NCBI GenBank assembly: GCA_020028595.1
Contig: JAIBHQ010000100.1
Span: 1-7,638 of the forward strand
Reading direction: 5' to 3'
Length of the DNA: 7,638 nucleotides
Source: Nitrospirota bacterium
GTDB lineage: Bacteria > Nitrospirota > Nitrospiria > Nitrospirales > Nitrospiraceae
Made by a program: the position numbers and the translations under genes
Shown: piece by piece, positions 1-5,619 of the stretch
How the letters are laid out: the number at the start of each line of letters is the position of its first letter
Position numbering within the stretch: position 1 is the stretch's first letter
Notes under the pieces: model-generated
Database searches by the model: none
Told to the model about the DNA's origin: nothing
Seen by the model: only the letters and a program-made list of their open reading frames with translations

Positions 1-34
1 ATTCTGCTTCGCCCGCTTCCCAGCCGATTTTCAT
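1..34 (-). CDS. Possible start of a leftward gene, cut by the window edge
   Basis: Read on the minus strand, an ATG at 34-32 opens a frame that stays open to base 1 and encodes MKIGWEAGEAE. A GTG (37-35) and an ATG (52-50) lie upstream in the same frame. The sequence GCGGAACC just ahead contains a weak GGA-type ribosome binding site. If real, the gene is divergent from the membrane-protein gene at 76, with about 40 bases between the starts. Only eleven codons are visible, so no family can be named. Other frames in this stretch are also open, so this is a weak call. Confidence 0.25.
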   Translation of the reverse strand, partial: MKIGWEAGEAE

Positions 35-75
35 CACGGTTCCGCACCGCATGGCCTCTGAAGGGAACGATCGCG

Positions 76-393
76 GTGCAGGAGCATGACGGGACGATAC
101 ATTTTCACTGCGTCAAGCTGATGCCCTGGTCATCGGCCTTGCTGACGCTCCTCTGGTTTGCAGTCGTCAGCATCGGGACGCTGGCCTTCGTCGTGCGTTT
201 TCTGACCGGCGATGATGCGTTCTCGCTCGGCAGCCTGCTGCTGGGCCTGGGCGTCACCGCCGTGGGGCTGCTGGTGCTGGCATTCGGCCTGGTGACGGTC
301 TCGCTGGCCTACCGGCTGGAAGACCAGCGCCTGATGGAAGTGTACCGGGAGTTGCGGACGGTGCTGAGTCAGCCTACGAACGAAATGCGCTGA
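76..393 (+). CDS. Small two-helix membrane protein, function unknown
   Basis: This 105-residue protein has two hydrophobic segments, at about residues 18-43 and 51-81, joined by a short polar turn (LTGDDAF). A charged C-terminal tail (RLEDQRLMEVYRELRTV) looks helical and is probably cytoplasmic. The GTG start at 76 is preceded by AAGGGA (62-67), eight bases upstream, which is good ribosome-binding spacing. The same frame is open back to base 1 but contains no ATG, GTG or TTG there, so the GTG is the best visible start. The opposite-strand frame is rich in His and Gln, typical of a shadow. The stop (391-393) overlaps the convergent gene at 374-748 by 20 bases. No family is recognised; it could be a small accessory inner-membrane protein. 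Confidence 0.6.
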   Translation: MQEHDGTIHFHCVKLMPWSSALLTLLWFAVVSIGTLAFVVRFLTGDDAFSLGSLLLGLGVTAVGLLVLAFGLVTVSLAYRLEDQRLMEVYRELRTVLSQPTNEMR

Positions 394-748
394 GGAAATG
401 TTCGTACTCTTTGGGCAGATCGCCCGTCTGCCCTGATTTGGCCAAGCCGGCAATGATGCCGCGGTGTTTCTGGTTCAGTCCTGATTCGACGAAGGCCTTC
501 CGATACTGATCCCAGCGGCCGGCGGAATCGCCGGCGAGACGCGCCCGCTCCTCCGGCGTCATCGCCTTGAGCGCGGCGGTCAACTGCACGATCGCTTTCT
601 CCACGCTGTGATAGGGCGGCGCCAGCTTGAGCCGGGCGTAGAAGACCTCTAAATGACGCCGGAATTCCTCACGGAGCGTGTGAAGAGGATCTGACGAAGC
701 CGGCTGCGCCATCGCCGGAGCATACGGCGGCGAGAAGGATGAAGGCAA
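374..748 (-). CDS. Unknown charged helical protein, possibly secreted
   Basis: As read, this is 124 residues beginning with a TTG at 748; an internal ATG at 712-710 is the alternative start. From about residue 19 the sequence looks like a compact helical protein, with SSDPLHTLREEFRRHLEVFY followed by KAMTPEERARLAG and ending KEYEHFLSAFRS. I do not recognise the family. The N-terminus before it (PSSFSPPYAPAMAQPA) is low-quality, proline-rich sequence. In an adjacent frame the same bases encode a convincing hydrophobic signal sequence (see 669-764). The true gene may therefore start at the GTG at 764 and be broken by a one-base frameshift, or there may be a sequencing error. The 3' end overlaps the convergent gene at 76-393. 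Confidence 0.55.
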   Translation of the reverse strand: MPSSFSPPYAPAMAQPASSDPLHTLREEFRRHLEVFYARLKLAPPYHSVEKAIVQLTAALKAMTPEERARLAGDSAGRWDQYRKAFVESGLNQKHRGIIAGLAKSGQTGDLPKEYEHFLSAFRS

Positions 749-764
749 GCGACGGTTGACCCAC
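669..764 (-). other. Out-of-frame signal-peptide-like reading frame upstream of 374-748
   Basis: On the minus strand a GTG at 764-762, with GGAA a few bases upstream, starts a 31-codon frame. It reads MGQPSLAFILLAAVCSGDG and then AAGFVRSSSHAP before a TGA at 671-669. The first 21 residues have the layout of a Sec signal peptide or lipoprotein leader: a short n-region, a hydrophobic core FILLAAV, then a Cys followed by small residues. The frame stops just where the helical domain of the neighbouring frame begins, so the two may be one gene separated by a frameshift. Confidence 0.3.
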
Positions 765-784
765 CGTATTCCATACGTTATTCT
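756..784 (+). promoter_or_regulatory. Candidate sigma-70-type promoter for the transporter operon
   Basis: TTGACC (756-761) matches the -35 consensus at five of six positions. After a 17-base spacer, TATTCT (779-784) matches the -10 consensus at four of six. Transcription would begin near 791 and give a leader of about 277 bases that contains the whole 838-1053 element. The site overlaps the 5' end of the leftward gene at 374-748, so the two transcription units may interfere. This is a consensus match by eye only. Confidence 0.3.
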
Positions 785-837
785 GCCGTCGTCTTCCGCG
801 GCTGTGAATCCTTTTCCCAGCGCATGTCTCTCAGGCT

Positions 838-1053
838 CTAGCTCGCATTATTCATGAGGGTTCGTGACGAAACCGCTGAGACGCCTTGCGAGACGGGCGC
901 GTGGAGCCGCGAGGAAGGGAGGCCGCCTTGCGCAGGCTGTTGACCGACCGAGCGGCGAGCCCGCCCGCCTGGCCGCGCTCAGCCAGCGGCCAGGCTTGGC
1001 GTAGCGGCGTATCGGCGGTTGCAGTAGAAGCCGTCATGAATACTGCGGGCTAG
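838..1053. repeat. MITE-like palindromic element with 48-bp inverted ends
   Basis: The left end (838-885) and the reverse complement of the right end (1006-1053) align without a gap at 36 of 48 positions. They share CTAGC at the tip, then ATTCATGA, AACCGC and ACGCC. Both outer ends carry CTAG (838-841 and 1050-1053), which may be part of the ends or a target duplication. The interior is GC-rich and contains a perfect 10-bp hairpin, GCCTGGCCGC (967-976) with GCGGCCAGGC (986-995) around a 9-base loop. No transposase is encoded, so it would be a non-autonomous element. It fills most of the gap before the transporter operon, and its right end lies four bases before the AGGAG ribosome binding site. 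Confidence 0.7.
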
Positions 1054-1056
1054 TAC

Positions 1057-1061
1057 AGGAG
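1057..1061 (+). promoter_or_regulatory. Ribosome binding site fixing the GTG start of the RND gene
   Basis: AGGAG at 1057-1061 sits six bases before the GTG at 1068. This supports the GTG as the start, although no ATG is available nearby. The site lies immediately outside the right end of the 838-1053 palindromic element. Confidence 0.7.
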
Positions 1062-1067
1062 AACACT

Positions 1068-3311
1068 GTGTTACGTCGTTACGTCACCTTCATTGTCCGG
1101 TACCGCATCGTGGTCATGTTGGCCGCCGTGGCGATCTCCGTGTTCTTCGGCAGCAAAATCGGCAATCTGCGGGTCGTCGTGGACCCCAACGACAATCTTC
1201 CCCAGGAACATCCCTATGTCATCGCCAGCAACGAGATCGAGCGGGTCTTCGGCGGCCGGAACATCGTCGTGATCGGCGTGGAGAGCACGTCCGGCGACGT
1301 TTTCCAGCCGAAGGTGCTGGAAAAGATTCAGCGGATCACCGACGGCGTCCTGGACATCCCCGGCGTGATCCGCAGCAACGTGATCAGCCTGGCGGCCCGC
1401 AAGGCCAAGGACATCGTCGGCACCGAAGAAGGCATGCAGGTCCGCCAGTTGATGGAGACCGTGCCGCAGACGCCGGCGGAGATCGCAAAACTCAAAAAAG
1501 CCGTCTACGCCAATCCCATCTACATCAATTCGATCGTGTCCCGGGACGGGAAGATGGCGACGATCATCGCGGACTTCAAATCCGGAAAGGATTTTCGCGG
1601 CTACACGCCGATCAAGAACCAGATCGACGCCATCATCAACAAGGAGCGCGACGACAGCGTCAAGATGTATCTCGGCGGGATCTCGATCAACCTCGCGTGG
1701 CTGGAGATCTACTCCCAACGCATGGCATTCCTGTTCTTCATCTCGCTGGCCATCATCATGGGCATCCTGTACCTGTCGTTCCGCTCGTTCCAGGGCATGC
1801 TCATCCCTGTGATCACGGCGCTGATGAGCGTCATCTGGGGATTGGGCCTGATGGGCATGCTCAATGTGCCCATTGACACCTTCAACGCCACCACGCCGAT
1901 CCTCATCATGGCGGTCGCCGCCGGGCACTCGGTGCAGATCCTGAAACGTTATTACGAAGAGTACGGCAAGCTGCATGACAGTTCCGCGGCCGTGATCGAC
2001 TCGCTGTCGAAAATCGGTCCCGTCATGCTGACGGCCGGGAGCATTGCCGTCGCCAGCTTTCTGTCCCTGACGGCGTTTCCGACCCTGACGATCAGAGTCT
2101 TCGGCATTTTCACGGCCACCGGCATCCTCTCGGCCGTCATTCTGGAGATGACCTTCATCCCGGCTTTCCGTTCGTTCATCCCGGCGCCGAAACGCTATGA
2201 AACGGAGCGCGAAAAAATCAAAGACTGGCTGGACCGCGTCACCAACGGCATCGCCGAGGTGATCGTCAACAAGCGGTGGGGCTTGCTGTTCGGCACACTG
2301 GCCCTGCTGATCGCGGTGTTGCTGGGCGGCATCCATATCCTGGTCGTGGACAACAGCCTGAAGGGCAATTTTTCAGAAGACAGCATCGTGCGGACCGACG
2401 ACGTGCCGTTGAATGCCGGCATGGGCGGCACGAACACGTTGTACCTGCTGATCGAGGGACCGGAGGCCGACTCAATCAAAAATCCCGCGGCGCTGCGTGC
2501 GATGGAAGCGGTCCAGAATCACCTCCAGGAGAAATACCAACTCGTCGGCAAGACCCAGTCGCTGGCCGATTTCATGAAGAAAATAAACAAGGCCATGCAC
2601 GCCGACGATCCGAAGGAAGATCGGCTCCCCGACACCCGTGAGTTAAACGCACAGTATCTTTTACTCTACTCGATGTCGGGTGACCCCGGCGACTTCGATA
2701 CCTATGTGGATTATGACTACAAGTCCGCCGTGATCTGGGCCTATTTAAAAACCGACAGCACGGCCGTCATCGAAGAGATCATCGCGGACCTGCGTCCGTT
2801 CGTGGCGAAACAGTTCCCGCCCGGCTACAAGATCAGCATCGGCGGCGGGATGGCACAGGGCGCGGCGTTGAATGAGGTGATGGTGCAGGGGAAGCTGCTG
2901 AACATCGGCATGATCGCCGCGAGCATCTATATCATTTCGTCGCTCGTCCTTCGCTCTTCGCTGGCCGGCCTGCTGGTGCTGATTCCGCTCAGCCTGGCGG
3001 TGCTCGCCAACTTCGGCCAGAAGCATGGTGCCTGCGATGAGGCCCTGCGCGTGGCCCTGGCGACGGCGGGGAAGGCCGTCATCTACGTGGCCCTGGCAGT
3101 CGGGCTGGGCTATTCGATTCTGATGTTCACCGGCTTTGGGATGCACACGAGACTGGGATTCCTGGTTGCCGTGGCGATGGCCGTGAGCTGCCTGTCTGCC
3201 ATCGCGCTCCTGCCAGCCGTGCTCTGCATCGTCCGGCCGCGCTTCGCATTCGGGAACGGCGCGGCGGTCACCGCGCAGGCACGGGGCGCGGGGCTCGAGG
3301 CACGAGGGTAG
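1068..3311 (+). CDS. MMPL/RND-family inner-membrane transporter, apparently missing TM10
   Basis: This 747-residue protein has the two-fold RND layout of the MMPL/COG1033 'predicted exporter' group. TM1 is at about 11-29, followed by a periplasmic domain (30-215) and TM2-TM6 (219-238, 243-265, 275-292, 316-337, 344-367). TM7 (403-427) is followed by a second periplasmic domain (430-609), TM8 (610-628) and TM9 (632-649). The C-terminal helices are at about 669-690 and 696-721. TM4 carries MAVAAGHSVQILKRYYEE, with His287 where related exporters often have Asp. Aligning the two halves, ANFG (647-650) joins QKHGACDEALRVA (651-663) directly, skipping about 38 residues that would include TM10 and its usual acidic residue. 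The GTG start has AGGAG six bases upstream. It is first in an operon with a LolA-like protein and a DUF1302-like barrel. The likely role is proton-driven movement of a lipid-like substrate, if the protein still works. The Gly/Ala/Arg-rich tail (about 732-747) looks unconserved. Confidence 0.9.
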   Translation: MLRRYVTFIVRYRIVVMLAAVAISVFFGSKIGNLRVVVDPNDNLPQEHPYVIASNEIERVFGGRNIVVIGVESTSGDVFQPKVLEKIQRITDGVLDIPGVIRSNVISLAARKAKDIVGTEEGMQVRQLMETVPQTPAEIAKLKKAVYANPIYINSIVSRDGKMATIIADFKSGKDFRGYTPIKNQIDAIINKERDDSVKMYLGGISINLAWLEIYSQRMAFLFFISLAIIMGILYLSFRSFQGMLIPVITALMSVIWGLGLMGMLNVPIDTFNATTPILIMAVAAGHSVQILKRYYEEYGKLHDSSAAVIDSLSKIGPVMLTAGSIAVASFLSLTAFPTLTIRVFGIFTATGILSAVILEMTFIPAFRSFIPAPKRYETEREKIKDWLDRVTNGIAEVIVNKRWGLLFGTLALLIAVLLGGIHILVVDNSLKGNFSEDSIVRTDDVPLNAGMGGTNTLYLLIEGPEADSIKNPAALRAMEAVQNHLQEKYQLVGKTQSLADFMKKINKAMHADDPKEDRLPDTRELNAQYLLLYSMSGDPGDFDTYVDYDYKSAVIWAYLKTDSTAVIEEIIADLRPFVAKQFPPGYKISIGGGMAQGAALNEVMVQGKLLNIGMIAASIYIISSLVLRSSLAGLLVLIPLSLAVLANFGQKHGACDEALRVALATAGKAVIYVALAVGLGYSILMFTGFGMHTRLGFLVAVAMAVSCLSAIALLPAVLCIVRPRFAFGNGAAVTAQARGAGLEARG

Positions 3312-3328
3312 AGAGGAAAGGAACGACT

Positions 3329-4141
3329 ATGAGATCAACATCGAAACCCATCTTCGTTGCCATCATGCTGATCGGTGCCGCCATCATGGTTGCGCCTGCC
3401 TCGGCTGACGAGCCGTCGGCCCGCGACATCATCGAAAAGAATTTCTATGTGACCAAGATCAAGCACATGCTCAACGACAGCACCATGACCCTGACCAACG
3501 ACAAGGGCCAGCAGCGGGTCCGGAAGACCCGCAGCGTGAATCTGTTACAGCCGAACGGCATCGACGGCAAGATCATGATCCGGTTCCTCCAGCCGGGCGA
3601 TGTCGAAGGCACCGGCTATCTGCAAGTGCAGCACTACGACGGCGAGGACGACATGTGGATCTACCTGCCGGCGCTGAAGAAAGTCCGGCGGCTGGTTGCC
3701 AACAACAAACGGGACAGTTTCGTCGGCTCGGATATCTCCTACGGCGACATCCTGCAGCCCGTCGTGGACACCTACAAGCATACGATCGTGAAAAGCGAAG
3801 CTCTTGACGGAGAGGACTGCTGGGTGATCGAATCCGTCCCGGCTTCCGAACAGATCAAGAAGGACTATGGCTACGGGAAGAAGACGGCCTGGATCCGCAA
3901 GAGCAATTTCATGGAAAAGAAAGTTGACTATATGGATACCGCCGGGCGGCCGCTCAAAACGATGGTCGTCCCGGAGATCGTCGAGGTCGACGCCGCCACG
4001 CACAAATGGTGGGCGCTGAAGCGGGAGGTCAAAAACCACCAGACCGGGCACAGCACGCTCCTGATCTTCGAAAACCTCGACACCAAGAAGCCGGTCGGGG
4101 AGGACTTCTTCTCGACGCGCTATCTTGAACGGGAGAAATAA
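3329..4141 (+). CDS. Periplasmic LolA-like 'outer membrane lipoprotein-sorting' protein
   Basis: This 270-residue protein starts at ATG 3329, with AAGGA (3318-3322) six bases upstream. A Sec signal peptide covers residues 1-26, with hydrophobic core IFVAIMLIGAAIMVAP and predicted cleavage after ASA, before DEPS. The mature part matches the family annotated as outer membrane lipoprotein-sorting protein, a LolA/LolB-type fold (PF17131-like). Its hallmark region is at about 100-141: MWIYLPALKKVRR (109-121) followed by KRDSFVGSDISYGD (127-140). These proteins form a curved beta-sheet with a hydrophobic cavity that binds acyl chains. The gene begins 17 bases after the RND stop and is followed closely by the barrel gene, so it is probably co-transcribed. 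I infer that it carries the RND substrate across the periplasm. It is a LolA relative, not the housekeeping lolA gene. Confidence 0.88.
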   Translation: MRSTSKPIFVAIMLIGAAIMVAPASADEPSARDIIEKNFYVTKIKHMLNDSTMTLTNDKGQQRVRKTRSVNLLQPNGIDGKIMIRFLQPGDVEGTGYLQVQHYDGEDDMWIYLPALKKVRRLVANNKRDSFVGSDISYGDILQPVVDTYKHTIVKSEALDGEDCWVIESVPASEQIKKDYGYGKKTAWIRKSNFMEKKVDYMDTAGRPLKTMVVPEIVEVDAATHKWWALKREVKNHQTGHSTLLIFENLDTKKPVGEDFFSTRYLEREK

Positions 4142-4147
4142 ACCAGC

Positions 4148-4228
4148 GTGACGGGTGACGCGTAACACGTGACGAGGGGGCTGCGCACTGCGGTGAAGGC
4201 TCGTCACCTGTCACTCGTCACGTGTCAC
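4148..4228. repeat. Inverted heptamer-repeat element, GTGACNN units
   Basis: The left arm (4148-4175) is four 7-base units: GTGACGG, GTGACGC, GTAACAC and GTGACGA. The right arm (4201-4228), read as reverse complement, is GTGACAC, GTGACGA, GTGACAG and GTGACGA. Including one flanking base on each side, the arms pair at 24 of 29 positions without a gap around a 23-base loop (4177-4199). The element starts seven bases after the stop of the LolA-like gene. It contains the start region of the next gene: one candidate GTG (4169) is in the left arm and another (4193) in the loop. The right arm encodes RHLSLVTCH of that gene's signal peptide. Confidence 0.75.
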
Positions 4229-5515
4229 ATCATCGCTGTCCTGCTGGCCTGGCCCGCGCTGGCCTGCGCCGCTGATCCCGGTCCCGCCCCTCCACCGGTT
4301 CCGGAAGAAGAACAACGATCGCGCCCGGCCTGGGTGGACCGGCTTGGCTTGGGCGGCTTCATTCGCGCCGACTACTATTCCGCGTCCAAGCAGCTCGACA
4401 GTCAGCGCAGCCTGCCCGGCCTGACGATCCAACCCAAAGCCCTGCCCAAGTTCGGAACCTGGGGCGACGGCAAAGTCGAGGTCCGCATCACCGACCAGAA
4501 CCTGCGCGATCCGAACGAGTTCAGGGCACGGCTGCTGGAGGGCTACGGGAACGTCTACTTCGGCAATGTCGACGTGCGGGTCGGCAAGCAGAACATCGTC
4601 TGGGGACGTGCCGATGCCCTCAACCCGACCGATGTCCTGACACCGAAGGACTTCACGCTGCTCTCCGCGAAGGACGAGGAGGAGCGGAGGATCGGCACCA
4701 CCGCGCTCAAGGCCAATTACTACCGCGGCAACTACACGCTCTCGACGATCTGGCTCCCGATTTTCAACCCCACCACGCTCCCGTTGTCCGGGGCGCCCGG
4801 CATCCAGCTCACGCAAAACAAGCGCTCGGATGGCGACTGGACGCACCAGGGCTTCGCGGCGAAGCTCGACCAGACGGGGGGCGAGGTGGACTGGTCCCTC
4901 AGCTACTACTACGGGCTGGACCTGTTCCCCGTCGGGATTCCGATCAGCCCAACCCAGGTCGTTCTGGAGCACAACCGCATTCAAATGTTCGGCGCCGACT
5001 TCGCGAGGAACTTCGGCCGCTTCGGTGTGCGCGGCGAGGCCGCGTACGTCCACACGCAGGATCCCGACGGCAACGACCCGTTCCTCAAGAATCCCTACGT
5101 GTACTACGTGCTCGGCGTGGACCATGACGTGACGGAGGATCTCAACGTCAATCTCCAGGCCTACCAGCGCCTCATCGTCAATTATCAGGATCCGTTTCAG
5201 TTTCAGGACCCGGTCACGCGGAACGTCGCGGTGCTGAACACCATCTTCAACCAGCAGATGGACCGCGTGCAGGAGGGTTTCAGCGGGCGGATCAAGGCGA
5301 CGGCGTGGAACAAGACGCTGGAGGCGGAACTGCTCGGCGTCTTCGAGGTTAACCGGGCCAGTTATTTTCTGCGCCCCTCGGTCGCCTACGCCTTCACCGA
5401 TACCTGGAAGGGCTTCACCGGCGTGGATATCTTTGGTGGCCACCTCAAAGAGTCCATTTATGGCTTTCTCGAGCAGAACACGGCGTTCTTTGCCGAACTC
5501 AGGGCGACGTTTTGA
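4193..5515 (+). CDS. DUF1302-like outer-membrane beta-barrel protein
   Basis: From the GTG at 4193 this is 440 residues; a GTG at 4169 in the same frame would add eight. GAGGGGG (4174-4180) is 12 bases before 4193, rather far, and neither start is clear-cut. The signal peptide is MKARHLSLVTCHIIAVLLAW followed by PALACA, with cleavage near ACA/ADP. The mature protein has alternating polar and aromatic strands. Its diagnostic stretch, VRVGKQNIVWGRADALNPTD followed by VLTPKDFTLL, is typical of DUF1302 barrels. The chain ends in ATF; a C-terminal Phe is the usual insertion signal for outer-membrane barrels. Members run from roughly 400 to over 600 residues, so this one is full length but at the small end. 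It follows the LolA-like gene directly and is probably the outer-membrane partner of that protein and the RND pump. The signal peptide's n-region is encoded by the inverted heptamer element. Confidence 0.82.
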   Translation: MKARHLSLVTCHIIAVLLAWPALACAADPGPAPPPVPEEEQRSRPAWVDRLGLGGFIRADYYSASKQLDSQRSLPGLTIQPKALPKFGTWGDGKVEVRITDQNLRDPNEFRARLLEGYGNVYFGNVDVRVGKQNIVWGRADALNPTDVLTPKDFTLLSAKDEEERRIGTTALKANYYRGNYTLSTIWLPIFNPTTLPLSGAPGIQLTQNKRSDGDWTHQGFAAKLDQTGGEVDWSLSYYYGLDLFPVGIPISPTQVVLEHNRIQMFGADFARNFGRFGVRGEAAYVHTQDPDGNDPFLKNPYVYYVLGVDHDVTEDLNVNLQAYQRLIVNYQDPFQFQDPVTRNVAVLNTIFNQQMDRVQEGFSGRIKATAWNKTLEAELLGVFEVNRASYFLRPSVAYAFTDTWKGFTGVDIFGGHLKESIYGFLEQNTAFFAELRATF

Positions 5516-5524
5516 AAAGCTTTG

Positions 5525-5604
5525 AGCGAATAGCCGGTAGCTAATAGCTAGAAGCGGACGATCCGAAGCAGAAGCTATTCGCTGCCCGCTGCCAGCTACT
5601 CGCT
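5525..5604. repeat. Inverted heptamer-repeat element, AGC-led units
   Basis: Five 7-base units run on the plus strand: AGCGAAT, AGCCGGT, AGCTAAT, AGCTAGA and AGCGGAC (5525-5559). After a 10-base spacer, five more run in reverse complement over 5570-5604: AGCGAGT, AGCTGGC, AGCGGGC, AGCGAAT and AGCTTCT. Every unit begins with AGC, the 7-base phase never slips, and the outermost units pair best (six of seven). The element fills the gap between the barrel stop (5515) and the IMPase start, so it may act as a transcript-end hairpin, although no T-run follows it. Confidence 0.7.
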
Positions 5605-5608
5605 GGCC

Positions 5609-5619
5609 TATGTTATGAT
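5609..5619 (+). promoter_or_regulatory. Candidate -10 element for the IMPase gene
   Basis: TATGTT (5609-5614) and TATGAT (5614-5619) are both close to the TATAAT -10 consensus, and lie immediately after the heptamer element. A start about seven bases past TATGAT would fall on the A of the ATG at 5627, giving a leaderless transcript. There is no clear -35 and no Shine-Dalgarno sequence before either ATG. This is inference from consensus similarity only. Confidence 0.25.

Noticed and set aside
1..75. Plus-strand open frames at the left edge as the end of an upstream gene
   Set aside because: Two plus-strand frames run in from the edge and reach stops at 59-61 and 87-89, but their translations are short and unremarkable, so none can be called.
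852..1037. 61-residue leftward reading frame beginning MTASTATADTPLRQAW
   Set aside because: It lies entirely inside the palindromic element and its N-terminus is the inverted repeat itself. It has no ribosome binding site and is best seen as chance coding in a repeat.
1071..2336. 421-residue leftward frame
   Set aside because: It is antisense to the RND gene and extremely rich in Asp, His, Arg and Gln, the usual signature of a shadow of a GC-rich gene.
3283..3315. Imperfect GCACGGGG/GCACGAGGG repetition at the end of the RND gene
   Set aside because: It is a short purine-rich stretch that lacks the 7-base phase and inversion of the other elements; probably drift in an unconserved C-terminal tail.
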